Assembly: GCA_937879855.1 (NCBI GenBank)
Contig: CALFMO010000067.1
Span: forward strand, 62,001-126,000
DNA: 64,000 bases
Direction: 5' to 3'
Source of the DNA: an uncultured Acidobacteriaceae bacterium
Lineage (GTDB): Bacteria; Acidobacteriota; Terriglobia; Terriglobales; Acidobacteriaceae
The notes below the pieces were generated by a model, which was given only the letters and a program-made list of their open reading frames with translations, did no database searches and was not told the origin of the DNA. Both the position numbers and the translations under genes were made by a program. Below, in pieces: positions 27,381 to 36,692 of the stretch. How positions within the stretch are numbered: the first letter of the stretch is position 1; every line of letters starts with the position of its first letter.

Positions 27381-28436
27381 ATGATTCAAACTCTTGAATG
27401 GACCGACGAAGGCGTACGTTTCATCGACCAGACGAAACTGCCTACGGAAGAAGTTTATGTTACTTGCAAGACGCATGAGCAGGTCGCGGACGTCATTCGC
27501 AACATGGTGGTGCGTGGGGCGCCGGCAATCGGCGTTGCCGCCGGGATGGGCATCGCCCTCGGGGTAAGAAATTCCAAGGCAGAATCCAGGGATGATCTCA
27601 AGCGCGACTTCGATCAGGTTTGCGACGTCATCGGCAAGACCCGACCCACAGCGGTGAATTTATTCTGGGCGATTCGCCGCATGCAGGAAAAATTTGAGGG
27701 CATCCGCACCCGCCCCATTCCGCAGATCAAGCGCAACCTGATTGAAGAAGCGCAGCGCATGCACGCGGAAGACATCGCGGCCAATCAGGCTATGGGACGG
27801 CACGGTGCCACGCTGATGCCCAACTCGGGCGGAGTGCTCACGCATTGCAACGCGGGAGCGCTTGCCACTGCCGGATATGGCACTGCACTGGGGGTGATCC
27901 GCGCCGCCGTGGAGCAGGGCAAAAAGATTCACGTGTATGCGGACGAGACGAGGCCGTTCCTGCAAGGTTCGCGGCTTACTGCGTGGGAACTGATGAAAGA
28001 CGGCATTCCGACCACAGTCATCTCCGACAACATGGCGGGCGCGATGATGAAGCAAGGCAAGATTGGAGCGATCGTGGTGGGCGCCGACCGCATCGCAGCC
28101 AACGGCGACGTGGCCAATAAGATCGGAACTTATACAGTCGCCATTCTGGCGAAGGAACACAACATTCCGTTCTATGTGGCGGCGCCCATCTCGACCGTCG
28201 ATCTGGCTTGTCGCGACGGCAGCGGGATTCCCATCGAGCAAAGGAACGCCCGGGAGGTGACGCACATGGCGGGAAAACAGATGGTGCCCGACGGCGTGGA
28301 AGTGGAGAACCCTGCGTTTGACGTGACTCCTGCGAAGTATGTGGCGGCGATCATCACCGAGAAAGGTATTGCATGGGCGCCCTACGAAGATTCTTTGCGC
28401 AGGCTTGCGGAACAGAAGGCCGAGGCGCATTCGTAG
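27381..28436 (+). CDS. mtnA: S-methyl-5-thioribose-1-phosphate isomerase
   Basis: Methionine salvage enzyme that converts methylthioribose-1-phosphate to the ribulose form; it is of the eIF2B-alpha fold. MVVRGAPAIGVAAGMGIALG lies near residue 44. HCNAGALATAGYGTALGV near 155 holds the catalytic Cys. ETRPFLQGSRLTAWEL follows near 191, and IGAIVVGADRIAANGDVANKIGTY near 230 holds the catalytic Asp. The length of 351 is normal. No other mtn gene is present in the window. Confidence 0.95.
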   Translation: MIQTLEWTDEGVRFIDQTKLPTEEVYVTCKTHEQVADVIRNMVVRGAPAIGVAAGMGIALGVRNSKAESRDDLKRDFDQVCDVIGKTRPTAVNLFWAIRRMQEKFEGIRTRPIPQIKRNLIEEAQRMHAEDIAANQAMGRHGATLMPNSGGVLTHCNAGALATAGYGTALGVIRAAVEQGKKIHVYADETRPFLQGSRLTAWELMKDGIPTTVISDNMAGAMMKQGKIGAIVVGADRIAANGDVANKIGTYTVAILAKEHNIPFYVAAPISTVDLACRDGSGIPIEQRNAREVTHMAGKQMVPDGVEVENPAFDVTPAKYVAAIITEKGIAWAPYEDSLRRLAEQKAEAHS

Positions 28437-28703
28437 AGCGAGTGCGGCGGCCTGGAGGACTGCAGGTGCTTCGCGGCCCGAAACTCCGTGCGGCATGACA
28501 ATCAGTTTTATTGCTGAAAAACCTTAAAAAAAACGCGGTCTCGGCGGCATTGGCCTGGAATGTAAAGAGTTGTAAAAGCTGGAGATTCTGCCTTTTGTCC
28601 GCGCTACTTTTTGTCATCTCCTGGGTTAATCCTTAAGTACATTTCATCATGCTAATGTGGGTTTATCAAACTGTAAACAGGGCAAAAACCTCAGGGGGAT
28701 GTT

Positions 28704-30332
28704 ATGTCGTCAGGCAGTCGGCTCGTTCTTCCCATTATTTTTTCCACGCTCATGGTTCTGGCGGGTTGTGGGGGAAACAGCGTTAGTATTGCCAAACCCG
28801 TGGCCCCGCCTAGCGGTAAGTTCAGCAACAGCAATCTCAGTGGCACTTATGTCTTCTCTGTGTCGGGCATCGACGTAAACGGAGCCCCTTATTCGGTGCT
28901 TGGAAGCTTCACCGCGAACGGCAGTGGCGGGAATGGCCCTGGCGGGATCACCGGTGGAACGCTTGACATGAACGACGCAGACCTTTCCGCGCCTGTGGCG
29001 AATGCTTCCATCGCCAGCAACAGCACCTACACGGTTGGAATCGACGGACGAGGACGGGCCAGACTGAACACTTCCACGCCGTTGGGGACGATCAACCTCG
29101 ATTTCGTCCTCGCAGACAGTTCTCATGGACTCGTCACCGAATTCGACACCAAAGCAACCGGCAGCGGGACAATTGACTTCCAAACGGCTGGCACTTCTCC
29201 CGCAGGATCCTACGCTTTCATTCTCACCGGAGCTGATGTGAGCAACAGCACTGCGAGTCTGTTCGCCACAGTCGGCAATTTCACTCTCGGATCGGGCGGA
29301 GCGATTACCGCGGGCATTGAAGACTTCAACGAAAACGGATTTACCTATGCCGATCAGACACTGACTGGCAATGTCGTTCTGGGCCCGGCGGCTGCGCCGG
29401 CTACGACATTGACCACGCAACAGTTTGGCACGCTGACCTACGATGTGTATGCCATTAACGCCACCCATTTGAAGTTTATTGAGATGGACCCGTCCGGGAC
29501 TTTGTTGGGCGATGCGTACTCGCAAAGCAGCACCACCATTCCGGCTGCCTCGTTCGCATTTACATTAGCCGGATCGTTTCCAGGAGCCAACTCGGATTCG
29601 GTGGCCGGCGGCTTTATCGTCACCGATGGAAACGGCAACATCACCAATGCCTCGACGGAAGATGCTAATAACACAGGAACGGTTTCGCCCTCTCCGATCA
29701 TCTTCACCGGCACTTACACTGCAGCGGGTAATGGCCGCTTCACTCTCGGCAACCTCTCTGGCTTCTCCGAAGGCTCAGCGTACGCCGCTTATCCCTCGAG
29801 CGGCGGTCTGCTGCTACTGGAAATCGACAATTCTGGAATTATGGTCGGCGCGGCGTATCAACAAACACCCGGTGCCGCGTTTGCCGCCTCGCAGGGCTAC
29901 GCGCTAAATCTGTCAGGGGTAAATCTGGGGGCGAGCACTGGCTTCGCAGCGGAAGTGGACGACATCGCCGAGTTTACCGCCAACAGCAGTGGAAGCACGG
30001 TGACTGGCGCGATCGACGAAAACGCCAGCGGCAGCCCGGCCTTTGGCGTGGCGCTCAGCGGTACCTATGGCGTGCTGGCCAATGGCCGCGGCCAAATAGG
30101 CGCCAATACCGGCAACAACTCGAACAGCACCCTGAATGGAGGATTCAACCTGACCTTCTATACCGTGGATGGCAAAACCTTCCCGTTCATAGAAACGGAC
30201 AACGGCCAGGTGGCATCGGGGGTGTTCGTAACGCAGAATCCCACCGCGAGTTCGTCGGCATTGGCGCAGTCACGGATGTTCCTTGTGCAGCCATTGGTAC
30301 GGCCGAGCGGGGCTCACTGGCAGAGGAAGTAA
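28704..30332 (+). CDS. Repeat-containing lipoprotein, unknown function
   Basis: Lipoprotein signal with lipobox VLAGC (Cys22). The mature part consists of about four repeats of roughly 110-120 residues. Each starts with a strand like GTYVFSVSG (residue 47), GSYAFILTG, ASFAFTLAG or GYALNLSG, and continues with an 'F-ADGNG-ITGG-D-N' segment. Composition is Gly/Ser/Thr/Ala-rich and very low in Lys, as in surface beta-proteins. The start is supported by AGGGGG 6 nt before the ATG. Such proteins are abundant in Acidobacteriota; an adhesion or surface-layer role is only a guess. Confidence 0.75.
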   Translation: MSSGSRLVLPIIFSTLMVLAGCGGNSVSIAKPVAPPSGKFSNSNLSGTYVFSVSGIDVNGAPYSVLGSFTANGSGGNGPGGITGGTLDMNDADLSAPVANASIASNSTYTVGIDGRGRARLNTSTPLGTINLDFVLADSSHGLVTEFDTKATGSGTIDFQTAGTSPAGSYAFILTGADVSNSTASLFATVGNFTLGSGGAITAGIEDFNENGFTYADQTLTGNVVLGPAAAPATTLTTQQFGTLTYDVYAINATHLKFIEMDPSGTLLGDAYSQSSTTIPAASFAFTLAGSFPGANSDSVAGGFIVTDGNGNITNASTEDANNTGTVSPSPIIFTGTYTAAGNGRFTLGNLSGFSEGSAYAAYPSSGGLLLLEIDNSGIMVGAAYQQTPGAAFAASQGYALNLSGVNLGASTGFAAEVDDIAEFTANSSGSTVTGAIDENASGSPAFGVALSGTYGVLANGRGQIGANTGNNSNSTLNGGFNLTFYTVDGKTFPFIETDNGQVASGVFVTQNPTASSSALAQSRMFLVQPLVRPSGAHWQRK

Positions 30333-30450
30333 GGCGTGGAGTCGTGGCCAAGAACGAAGGGCGGTTCGCGTTCTTGACGGCACGCCCTTTGAATTTTGCG
30401 ATGGACGAGTACGTCGTAGAAAAGTAGCGGCAGTTCGGATCGATCGGGAG

Positions 30451-30496
30451 AGCGGGCGGGGGCGCCCGCTCTACAGCCGGCGGGACGCCGGCGCTA
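30451..30496 (+). repeat. Two REP-like palindromes at the msrQ 3' end
   Basis: AGCGGGCG-gggg-CGCCCGCT-CTAC and GCCGGCG-gga-CGCCGGC-GCTAC lie in tandem between convergent genes. The stems are different, with the same CTAC tail. Confidence 0.7.
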
Positions 30497-30497
30497 C

Positions 30498-31133
30498 TCA
30501 GCCCTGGGCGACTTTTCTCAAGCCCTCTGAAGTGGGTGCGTTCGCCGGTTGCGGGCCGCGGGATGCTAGCCACGCGATCACGCGGTAGAGGATTAACACG
30601 CCCAGCACCGTCGCGTACTCCAGCGGCTTCTTCAGGTCGGCTTTTACCAGCCAGATGTAGTGAATCACGCCGGCTGCAGCGCTGAGATAGATGAGGCGGT
30701 GCAGAGCTTGCCAGCGCTTGCCCCCCAGCTTTCGGATTGACCATTTCGTCGACGTGAGCGCCAGGGGAATCATCAGGGCAAAAGCCGTCATTCCCGCGGT
30801 GATGAACCTGCGCTTAGCGATATCGGCCAACATTTCGTGAACATCAAAGAACTTGTCGAGCCAGACGTAAGTGGTCAGGTGCAGCGTGCCGTAGAAGAAG
30901 GCAAACAAGCCGAACATTCGTCGCAGGCCGATGAGCCAGTATTGCCGAGTCAGCTTTCGCACCGGCGTGACCGACAACGTAATCAACAAAAAAGTCAGAG
31001 TGCAATCGCCGGTGGTGTGCGTGATCTTTTCAATCGGATTGGCGCCGAGCTCTGCGTGGAAGCTTTGCCACACGAGGCTGGCCAGCGGCACGAGGCACGC
31101 TAGAAAGATCACGGGTTTGAGCCAGCGAGGCAT
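30498..31133 (-). CDS. msrQ: MsrQ, haem-binding membrane subunit of the methionine sulfoxide reductase
   Basis: Inner-membrane b-type haem protein that passes electrons to MsrP. About six helices are visible: VIFLACLVPLASLVWQSF; GDCTLTFLLITLSVTP; GLFAFFYGTLHLTTYVW with a haem-ligand His; AFALMIPLALTS; LHRLIYLSAAAGVIHYIWLV with further His; and VLGVLILYRVIAW. The ATG at 31133 gives the usual MPRWLKP start; the upstream in-frame codons are a 7-bp repeat tract. It follows msrP on the same strand with a 95-nt gap filled by repeats. Confidence 0.9.
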   Translation of the reverse strand: MPRWLKPVIFLACLVPLASLVWQSFHAELGANPIEKITHTTGDCTLTFLLITLSVTPVRKLTRQYWLIGLRRMFGLFAFFYGTLHLTTYVWLDKFFDVHEMLADIAKRRFITAGMTAFALMIPLALTSTKWSIRKLGGKRWQALHRLIYLSAAAGVIHYIWLVKADLKKPLEYATVLGVLILYRVIAWLASRGPQPANAPTSEGLRKVAQG

Positions 31134-31140
31134 GAATATG

Positions 31141-31230
31141 CAGCACTCGGCACTCAGCACTCAGCACTCAGCATTCAGCCAGACCTTTTACTATTGGGCT
31201 GACTGCAGAATGCTGATTGCTGAGTGCTTT
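31141..31230. repeat. Inverted heptamer tracts between msrP and msrQ
   Basis: GCACTCG-GCACTCA-GCACTCA-GCACTCA-GCATTCA lies at 31141-31180. The opposite-strand-like GCTGATT-GCTGAGT-GC lies at 31206-31230. The two arrays could base-pair in the msrPQ transcript. Confidence 0.7.
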
Positions 31231-32191
31231 AGAAATTCTTCCTCAGATCCATGCCTGTGTACAGGCTGGCGACTTGATCACCATAGCCGTTAAACATCAG
31301 TGTTGGACGCTTGTAAAATTCGCCGAGCCTGCGTTCTTTGGCCTGACTCCAGCGGGGATGGTCCACGTTTGGATTCACGTTGGAATAGAAGCCGTATTCC
31401 TGCGGAGCGGAGATGTTCCAAGTGTTCAGCGGCTGCTTCTCAGTAAACCGTATTCGCACAATCGCCTTCGCGCTTTTGAAACCGTACTTCCATGGCACCA
31501 CGATGCGGATCGGCGCGCCATCTTGATTGGGAAGATCTTCGCCATACATCCCGAAACAAAGCAGGGTGAGCGGATGCATGGCTTCGTCCATGCGAAGGCC
31601 TTCCACATATGGCCAATCGAGAACGTGGCCCGTCTGGCCCGGCATTTGGCCAGGATCGTAAATGGTGGTGAACTCCACAAACTTCGCTTTGCTAGTGGGG
31701 TTCGCGCGCTTGATCAATTCACTCAGCGAGAAGCCCACCCAGGGCACCACAATCGACCAGCCTTCTACGCAGCGATGGCGGTAGATTCGTTCTTCCGGAG
31801 TTGCCATCTTGATGATCGTGTCCACGTCGAGTTCCTGCTTCTTCTCTACTTGGCCATCGATCTTCACCTTCCACGGGCGAGTGCGAAACTTTTGGGCGAG
31901 TTTCGCTGGACCGTCCTTGTCGGTAGAAAATTCGTAGTAGTTGTTGTAATTGGTGACATCCTTGTAGGGCGTAATGGTCTCGGTGGTGCTGAACGGACTT
32001 TTCTGGATGCCATCAATCTTGTTTCCGGCCAGAGCGGTAGTGGAAGGAGACAACACCTCGCGCAACCCCAGGCCAGTAGCCGCCGCGGCTCCTGCCATCG
32101 CGGCGCCCGCGAGAAATTTACGGCGGTTTAAATACAGACTCTTAGGAGTGATTTCCGACGAACGAATATCCGTCGCCTTCTTGATAAGCAT
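31229..32191 (-). CDS. msrP: MsrP, periplasmic molybdopterin methionine sulfoxide reductase
   Basis: Tat-exported molybdenum enzyme that repairs oxidised Met in envelope proteins. The twin-arginine signal NRRKFLAGAAMAGAAAATGLG lies near residue 23. The molybdenum-ligand Cys lies in YRHRCVEGWSIVVPWVGFSL near 132. PIRIVVPWKYGFKSAKAIVRI near 231 is conserved. The ATG at 32191 is chosen because AGGGG precedes it (spacing 5) and the MLIKKATDI N-terminus fits the family. It is paired with msrQ downstream. Confidence 0.93.
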   Translation of the reverse strand: MLIKKATDIRSSEITPKSLYLNRRKFLAGAAMAGAAAATGLGLREVLSPSTTALAGNKIDGIQKSPFSTTETITPYKDVTNYNNYYEFSTDKDGPAKLAQKFRTRPWKVKIDGQVEKKQELDVDTIIKMATPEERIYRHRCVEGWSIVVPWVGFSLSELIKRANPTSKAKFVEFTTIYDPGQMPGQTGHVLDWPYVEGLRMDEAMHPLTLLCFGMYGEDLPNQDGAPIRIVVPWKYGFKSAKAIVRIRFTEKQPLNTWNISAPQEYGFYSNVNPNVDHPRWSQAKERRLGEFYKRPTLMFNGYGDQVASLYTGMDLRKNF

Positions 32192-32365
32192 GCGAACCCC
32201 TTGATTACTTCTATTATCCGCCCTGGACGGATTTGTCCCAACACTATCTTCCAATGAATAGGACGCACGCGCAGGGAAAAAGTTGCACGACGTTGGTTAC
32301 GCGTACAGCAGAAGAGCCATCTACCGCGAGGTTAGAAGTCTGAGCGTTGCGTTTGATGAGTTGCC

Positions 32366-34963
32366 CTATCCAAGCACTTCCCTTACCTTTCGCGAGAGGG
32401 TCTGCAGGGTGAAAGGCTTTTGCAGGAACGCGGCGCCGCTCTCGATGGTGCCTTCACTAATCGCTTCCTCGGTATATCCGGAGAGATAGAGGACTTTGGT
32501 TTCCGGCCGAGAAAGCGCGAGTTGCTTGACCAATTCGCGGCCCCCCATGCCTGGCATGACCACGTCGGTGATGACGAGATCGATCTTGCCGTCGTGCCTG
32601 GCGGCAGCGGCCACGCCGGATTCACCATTGTGCGCCTCCACGACGCGATAGCCCTTGGCCACGAGCGTTTCCCGCACCAGTTGACGCACTGACTCTTCGT
32701 CTTCCACCAACAACACGGTTTCGGTGCCTCCGAGGGCTGTGGGCGGCACCGGAGCCGAATGCTTTTCGGCGACGCCTTCGACGCGCGGCAGGTAAATGTG
32801 GAAGGTTGTGCCGCGCCCTTCTTCGCTCTGCACCATCACGTATCCACCGCTTTGCTTAACGATGCCATACACCGTACTCAGGCCAAGCCCAGTGCCCTTG
32901 CCTTTTTCTTTTGTGGTGAAGAAGGGCTCAAAGATTCGCGACTGGGTGTCTTTGTCCATGCCCATTCCAGTGTCGATGACCGAGAGCATGACGTAGTGGC
33001 CGGAACGGATGAAGGTCGGGCCGTTACGATGATTCTCGTCGACGACGATCTTCTCCGTCTTGATAGTAAGCGTTCCCCCCCTGGGCATGGCGTCTTTAGC
33101 ATTCACCACCAGATTCATCAGCACCTGTTCCAACTGACCGGCGTCGGCGCGAGTGTGAGCCGCGTCGGGAGTCAGGCTGGTGATGAACTCCACGTTTTCG
33201 CCAATCAGAGGGCGGAGCAGGCGTTCCATGTCTGCAACAATTGCGTTTACGTCAACAACTTTCAGTTCGAGCAACTGCTTGCGGCTGAAAGCCAGCAACT
33301 GTCGCGTCAAAGTGGTGGCGCGATCAGAGGCTTGCTGAATGGCCAGCGCCTTCTCACGGAGCGCGTGGTCCGGTTCGAACGCCGTCAGCATGACTTCGGC
33401 GTATCCGCTGATCACCATCAGCAGGTTGTTAAAGTCGTGTGCCACGCCTCCCGCGAGCCGGCCTACAGCTTCCATTTTCTGCGCTTGGCGAAATTGATCC
33501 TCCAGCACCCGCCGGTCGGTGACGTCTTCGGCGATCGCTTCCAGTACGTCCGCAGGTTCGTCGGCGCTGCTCACCGCACGGCCGCTGATGCGTACGGTGA
33601 TGGCCTTGCCGTCCATGCGTTTCCACTTCACTTCGATGCCGTCGAGACGCCCGGTCCGGCGAAATTCGTCGATGAGTCGCGTGTGCTCTTCGGCATGCGC
33701 GAATATATCTTTTTGAGGATCGAGCAATAAAACTTCTTCAGCAGATCCGTATCCCAGCATCGTGATCAATGCGGGATTCACGTCCAGGAAACGTCCTTCC
33801 AGGCTCGAGCGGTAGATTCCGTAGACCGAACTTTGAACCAGCGAGCGATAACGCGCCTCAGACCGGCGCAACGCCTGCTCGTTCTTCTTGATCTCCACCG
33901 CGCTCGCCAATTGCCGCGCCACGAAGGTTAAGACTTCCTTGTCGCGCTCGCCATAGCGAATGTTTTTCGAGTAGGTCTGAACCACAAGAGCGCCGAAGGC
34001 ATGACTGTTGACTTTCAGCGGGACGCCCATCCAGTCGAGGGAACGCGATCCGTCGCGAGCGACCTCGCCGCGCTCTTCCATGGCCTGCAGCACTTCGGGC
34101 GTGGCCAGCAGCGGTTGCCCTACGCGAATGATGTAGTCGGTGAGGCCACGGCCCAACTTCTTCGGCGGCGGGGCGGAGTCCTGCTCGTCGACGAAATACG
34201 GGAACGTCAGCAAGTCGGTCGCCTGATCGTAAAGCGCAATGTAAAAGTTGCGCGCGTACATAAGCTCGTCCACGATGCCATGCACGGCGGCAAAAAACTG
34301 TTGCAGATCGTGGGCGCTGCTGCTCTTTTCGGCGACCCGGTACAGCGCCGAACTTAGCGCTTCCACCCGCTTACGGTCGGAAATGTCGTGATAGCCGGCG
34401 TAGAAGCCCGCCATCTTGCCGTTGAGGAACAGAGGCGCGCACGACACGGAAACATCGAGCAGGGTTCCATCTTTCTTCCTGCGCTGCGTTTCCAGGGTAA
34501 TGCGCTGGCCTTTTGTGAGCGCCTCGGTCACCCAGCGCGACTCCGCCAGGCGCTCCAGGGGCACCACGAGGTTCTCCAGTGGCTGTCCAACAACTTCCGC
34601 CGCTTCATACCCAAACATGCGCACGAAGGTCTCGTTGGCCAAGAGAACACAATGGTTGCTGTCCGCGATGCTGAGTCCATCGGGCGACGCCTGAAACATC
34701 TGCTCCAGAAATTGCAGCTTAATCGAGGCGGTCTGGTGATTTTCTTCGTGAGGTTCGGCGAGTGGCGGCACCGGACAAGAATGTTCTGAACACGCTCCGT
34801 TCGTAGGCGCGGACCCGTTTCCAGGCTTTTTTGAGGGAACTCTTCCGGCGTCGGCGGTTGCGGGTTGAACGAAGGCCGGCGGAGCTCCGCTCTCCAGCGC
34901 TTTCTTCAGCCGGTTAGCATGGGCAAGGTCCGCCCGTCCTGTTTGGGTGACACGATCACCCAT
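32366..34963 (-). CDS. PAS-GAF-PAS hybrid histidine kinase with receiver domain
   Basis: Soluble-looking sensor kinase of about 865 residues with no transmembrane segment. Domain order: PAS (about 84-200, with KRQ-type haemless core), GAF (205-370), second PAS (375-495), HisKA with phospho-His in GVAHDFNNLL (about 510), and HATPase with NLVVNAKDAM and GTGLGLSTVYGIVKQSGG. It ends with a receiver domain holding LLVEDEESVR, the phospho-acceptor Asp in LVITDVVMPGMGG, and KPF. The start at ATG 34963 is decided by GGAGGGGGG 8 nt upstream; the frame stays open further. It is divergent from a substrate-binding protein gene. Confidence 0.9.
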   Translation of the reverse strand: MGDRVTQTGRADLAHANRLKKALESGAPPAFVQPATADAGRVPSKKPGNGSAPTNGACSEHSCPVPPLAEPHEENHQTASIKLQFLEQMFQASPDGLSIADSNHCVLLANETFVRMFGYEAAEVVGQPLENLVVPLERLAESRWVTEALTKGQRITLETQRRKKDGTLLDVSVSCAPLFLNGKMAGFYAGYHDISDRKRVEALSSALYRVAEKSSSAHDLQQFFAAVHGIVDELMYARNFYIALYDQATDLLTFPYFVDEQDSAPPPKKLGRGLTDYIIRVGQPLLATPEVLQAMEERGEVARDGSRSLDWMGVPLKVNSHAFGALVVQTYSKNIRYGERDKEVLTFVARQLASAVEIKKNEQALRRSEARYRSLVQSSVYGIYRSSLEGRFLDVNPALITMLGYGSAEEVLLLDPQKDIFAHAEEHTRLIDEFRRTGRLDGIEVKWKRMDGKAITVRISGRAVSSADEPADVLEAIAEDVTDRRVLEDQFRQAQKMEAVGRLAGGVAHDFNNLLMVISGYAEVMLTAFEPDHALREKALAIQQASDRATTLTRQLLAFSRKQLLELKVVDVNAIVADMERLLRPLIGENVEFITSLTPDAAHTRADAGQLEQVLMNLVVNAKDAMPRGGTLTIKTEKIVVDENHRNGPTFIRSGHYVMLSVIDTGMGMDKDTQSRIFEPFFTTKEKGKGTGLGLSTVYGIVKQSGGYVMVQSEEGRGTTFHIYLPRVEGVAEKHSAPVPPTALGGTETVLLVEDEESVRQLVRETLVAKGYRVVEAHNGESGVAAAARHDGKIDLVITDVVMPGMGGRELVKQLALSRPETKVLYLSGYTEEAISEGTIESGAAFLQKPFTLQTLSRKVREVLG

Positions 34964-35274
34964 CCGCGAATCCCCCCTCCGAATGCGCAGTCCAAGGCGA
35001 TGGTAGAACGCGGAGTATTGCCCCGAAAGGTTACGGGGGTAATCCCAAAACAGATGGTTCAAAAAGGGCCGCGATTTTGCTGACTCTCGTAAGGCCGCTC
35101 GCCCGGAAACTTGTTGCATCGCGGTTACTTTGGTGAGCTTGTGGCATAGCCATTGCTCGGTGGTTGTGCTAGGGCGTGCCACAATGACCCTACTAATCTC
35201 ACGCAGATACGGAGCTGGGTCCGCAGTGACTGGAACCCAGTGCGGAGAAATTTAAGCAAGCGGGGGGTGTGCGG
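34964..35274. other. Divergent intergenic region, kinase / binding protein
   Basis: 311 bp between divergent starts. Strong Shine-Dalgarno sequences lie at both ends (near 34972-34980 on the minus strand; GGGGGG near 35262 on the plus strand). I see no convincing -35/-10 pair, hairpin or repeat in between. Confidence 0.5.
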
Positions 35275-36519
35275 ATGAACTATCAAGGGGTTGTTTTGCA
35301 TTCTCGCGTGCGTGTTGCGCTGCTGCTTTTTGCATTTGGAATGACAGCGCTTTCTGTCTCGGCGGAAACGCCGGGCGTCACTGACAACAGCATTCTGATT
35401 GGATCGTGCTCGCCACTGGATGGCCCGGCACGCTTCCTGGGCAACCAGACTGTTCTGGGCGCGACATCTTACCTTCATGCCATTAACGATGAAGGCGGAG
35501 TATTTGGGCGCAAAGTGCAACTGCTAGCCTTCGACGATGGATACGATCCCGACAAGGCGCCGGCATGTTTCAAGCGCATGACCAAAGAAGGGGTTTTCGC
35601 GCTGGGATTTTTTGTGGGCACGCCGACCGCGAAGGTTTATGTACCCATGGCGCAAGAAGAGAAGATTCCTGTGGTCGGCCTTTTCACCGGCGCGCAGATG
35701 CTTTACGAGCCGCTCAAGCGCTATGTCATCAACGTACGCGCTTCTTATTACGATGAGACCCGGGAGCAGATTGACAGGCTCTGGGAGGTAAATGTCCGCA
35801 AGATCGGAGTGATCTACCAGGACGACGCGTTTGGAAAAACCGTGCTCGATGGAGTGAAGCTGGCGCTGCAGAAACACAACTCCTCTCCTGCTGCAGTGGG
35901 CACCTTCCCGCGCAACACCCTGGATGTGAATGACGGGATAAAGAGCGTGATGGCGGCGCGCCCACAGGCGGTGGTCGTGGTCGGACCTTATGCCCCGGTG
36001 GCGGCGATCGTCAAAAAGGCGCATGCAGAGGGCTGGCGGCCGCAATTTCTGACGGTTTCTTTTGTCGGTACCGAAGAATTCATTAAGGAAGCTGGGCAGG
36101 ACGCCGAAGGGACGATCATCACGCAGGTGGTTCCTCCATACGATCGTACCGACTATCCCACGGTCGCTTTGTATCGCAAGTATCTCTCGAAATATTATCC
36201 GGACACGCCGCCGAGCTTTGTGAGTCTTGAAGGCTTTGTGGACGCGATGGTGGTGGTTGAGGGATTGAAGCGCGCGGGAAAAGATGTGACCCGGGAAAGA
36301 TTCATTTCAGCCATAGAGTCGATCCACGAATTGAACATGGGTCTGGGACCGAAGCTGATGCTGGCGTACGGCTCGATGGACCATAAGGGCTTCGATAGCG
36401 TCTATCCGACAGTGGTGAAAAGCGGCCAGCCAACGCTGTTAACCAACTGGTCGGCTATAGGGAAAGCCACGAGTGGAACGTCGATGGCCTCCTCAGCTGC
36501 GTCGGCGGGAAGACAGTAA
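35275..36519 (+). CDS. ABC-type branched-chain amino acid/amide substrate-binding protein
   Basis: Periplasmic Peripla_BP_6 (Leu/Ile/Val-binding) protein. Signal peptide (VRVALLLFAFGMTALSVSA), then GVTDNSILIGSCSPLDGPARFLG near residue 35, HAINDEGGVFGRKVQLLAFDDGYDP near 70, and VGIIYQDD-type IGVIYQDDAFGKTVLDGVKLAL near 175. The ATG at 35275 sits 8 nt after GGGGGG; a GTG 6 nt upstream is an alternative. No permease or ATPase gene is adjacent, so it may serve a sensor or a distant transporter. The divergent hybrid kinase is a possible partner (inference). Confidence 0.85.
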   Translation: MNYQGVVLHSRVRVALLLFAFGMTALSVSAETPGVTDNSILIGSCSPLDGPARFLGNQTVLGATSYLHAINDEGGVFGRKVQLLAFDDGYDPDKAPACFKRMTKEGVFALGFFVGTPTAKVYVPMAQEEKIPVVGLFTGAQMLYEPLKRYVINVRASYYDETREQIDRLWEVNVRKIGVIYQDDAFGKTVLDGVKLALQKHNSSPAAVGTFPRNTLDVNDGIKSVMAARPQAVVVVGPYAPVAAIVKKAHAEGWRPQFLTVSFVGTEEFIKEAGQDAEGTIITQVVPPYDRTDYPTVALYRKYLSKYYPDTPPSFVSLEGFVDAMVVVEGLKRAGKDVTRERFISAIESIHELNMGLGPKLMLAYGSMDHKGFDSVYPTVVKSGQPTLLTNWSAIGKATSGTSMASSAASAGRQ

Positions 36520-36549
36520 TTCTCGCTACTTTGTAGAAACCCATTTCAT

Positions 36550-36579
36550 GCGAGGAAGTTGCGCTTGCAATTTCCTCGC
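36550..36579 (+). terminator. Probable terminator after the binding-protein gene
   Basis: GCGAGGAAGTTGC-gctt-GCAATTTCCTCGC is a 13-bp stem with a single G-U pair, 30 nt past the stop. The following T content is modest (GTCCCTTC). Confidence 0.55.
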
Positions 36580-36692
36580 GTCCCTTCGCACCTGCTTCAT
36601 TACAGATGCATCTCTGCCCAATCCCTCCGCATCGAATGAATTAACCAGGTAGTTAATTCGTAAACTTTTGTCAATGGGTCGGAGGTGACCTT

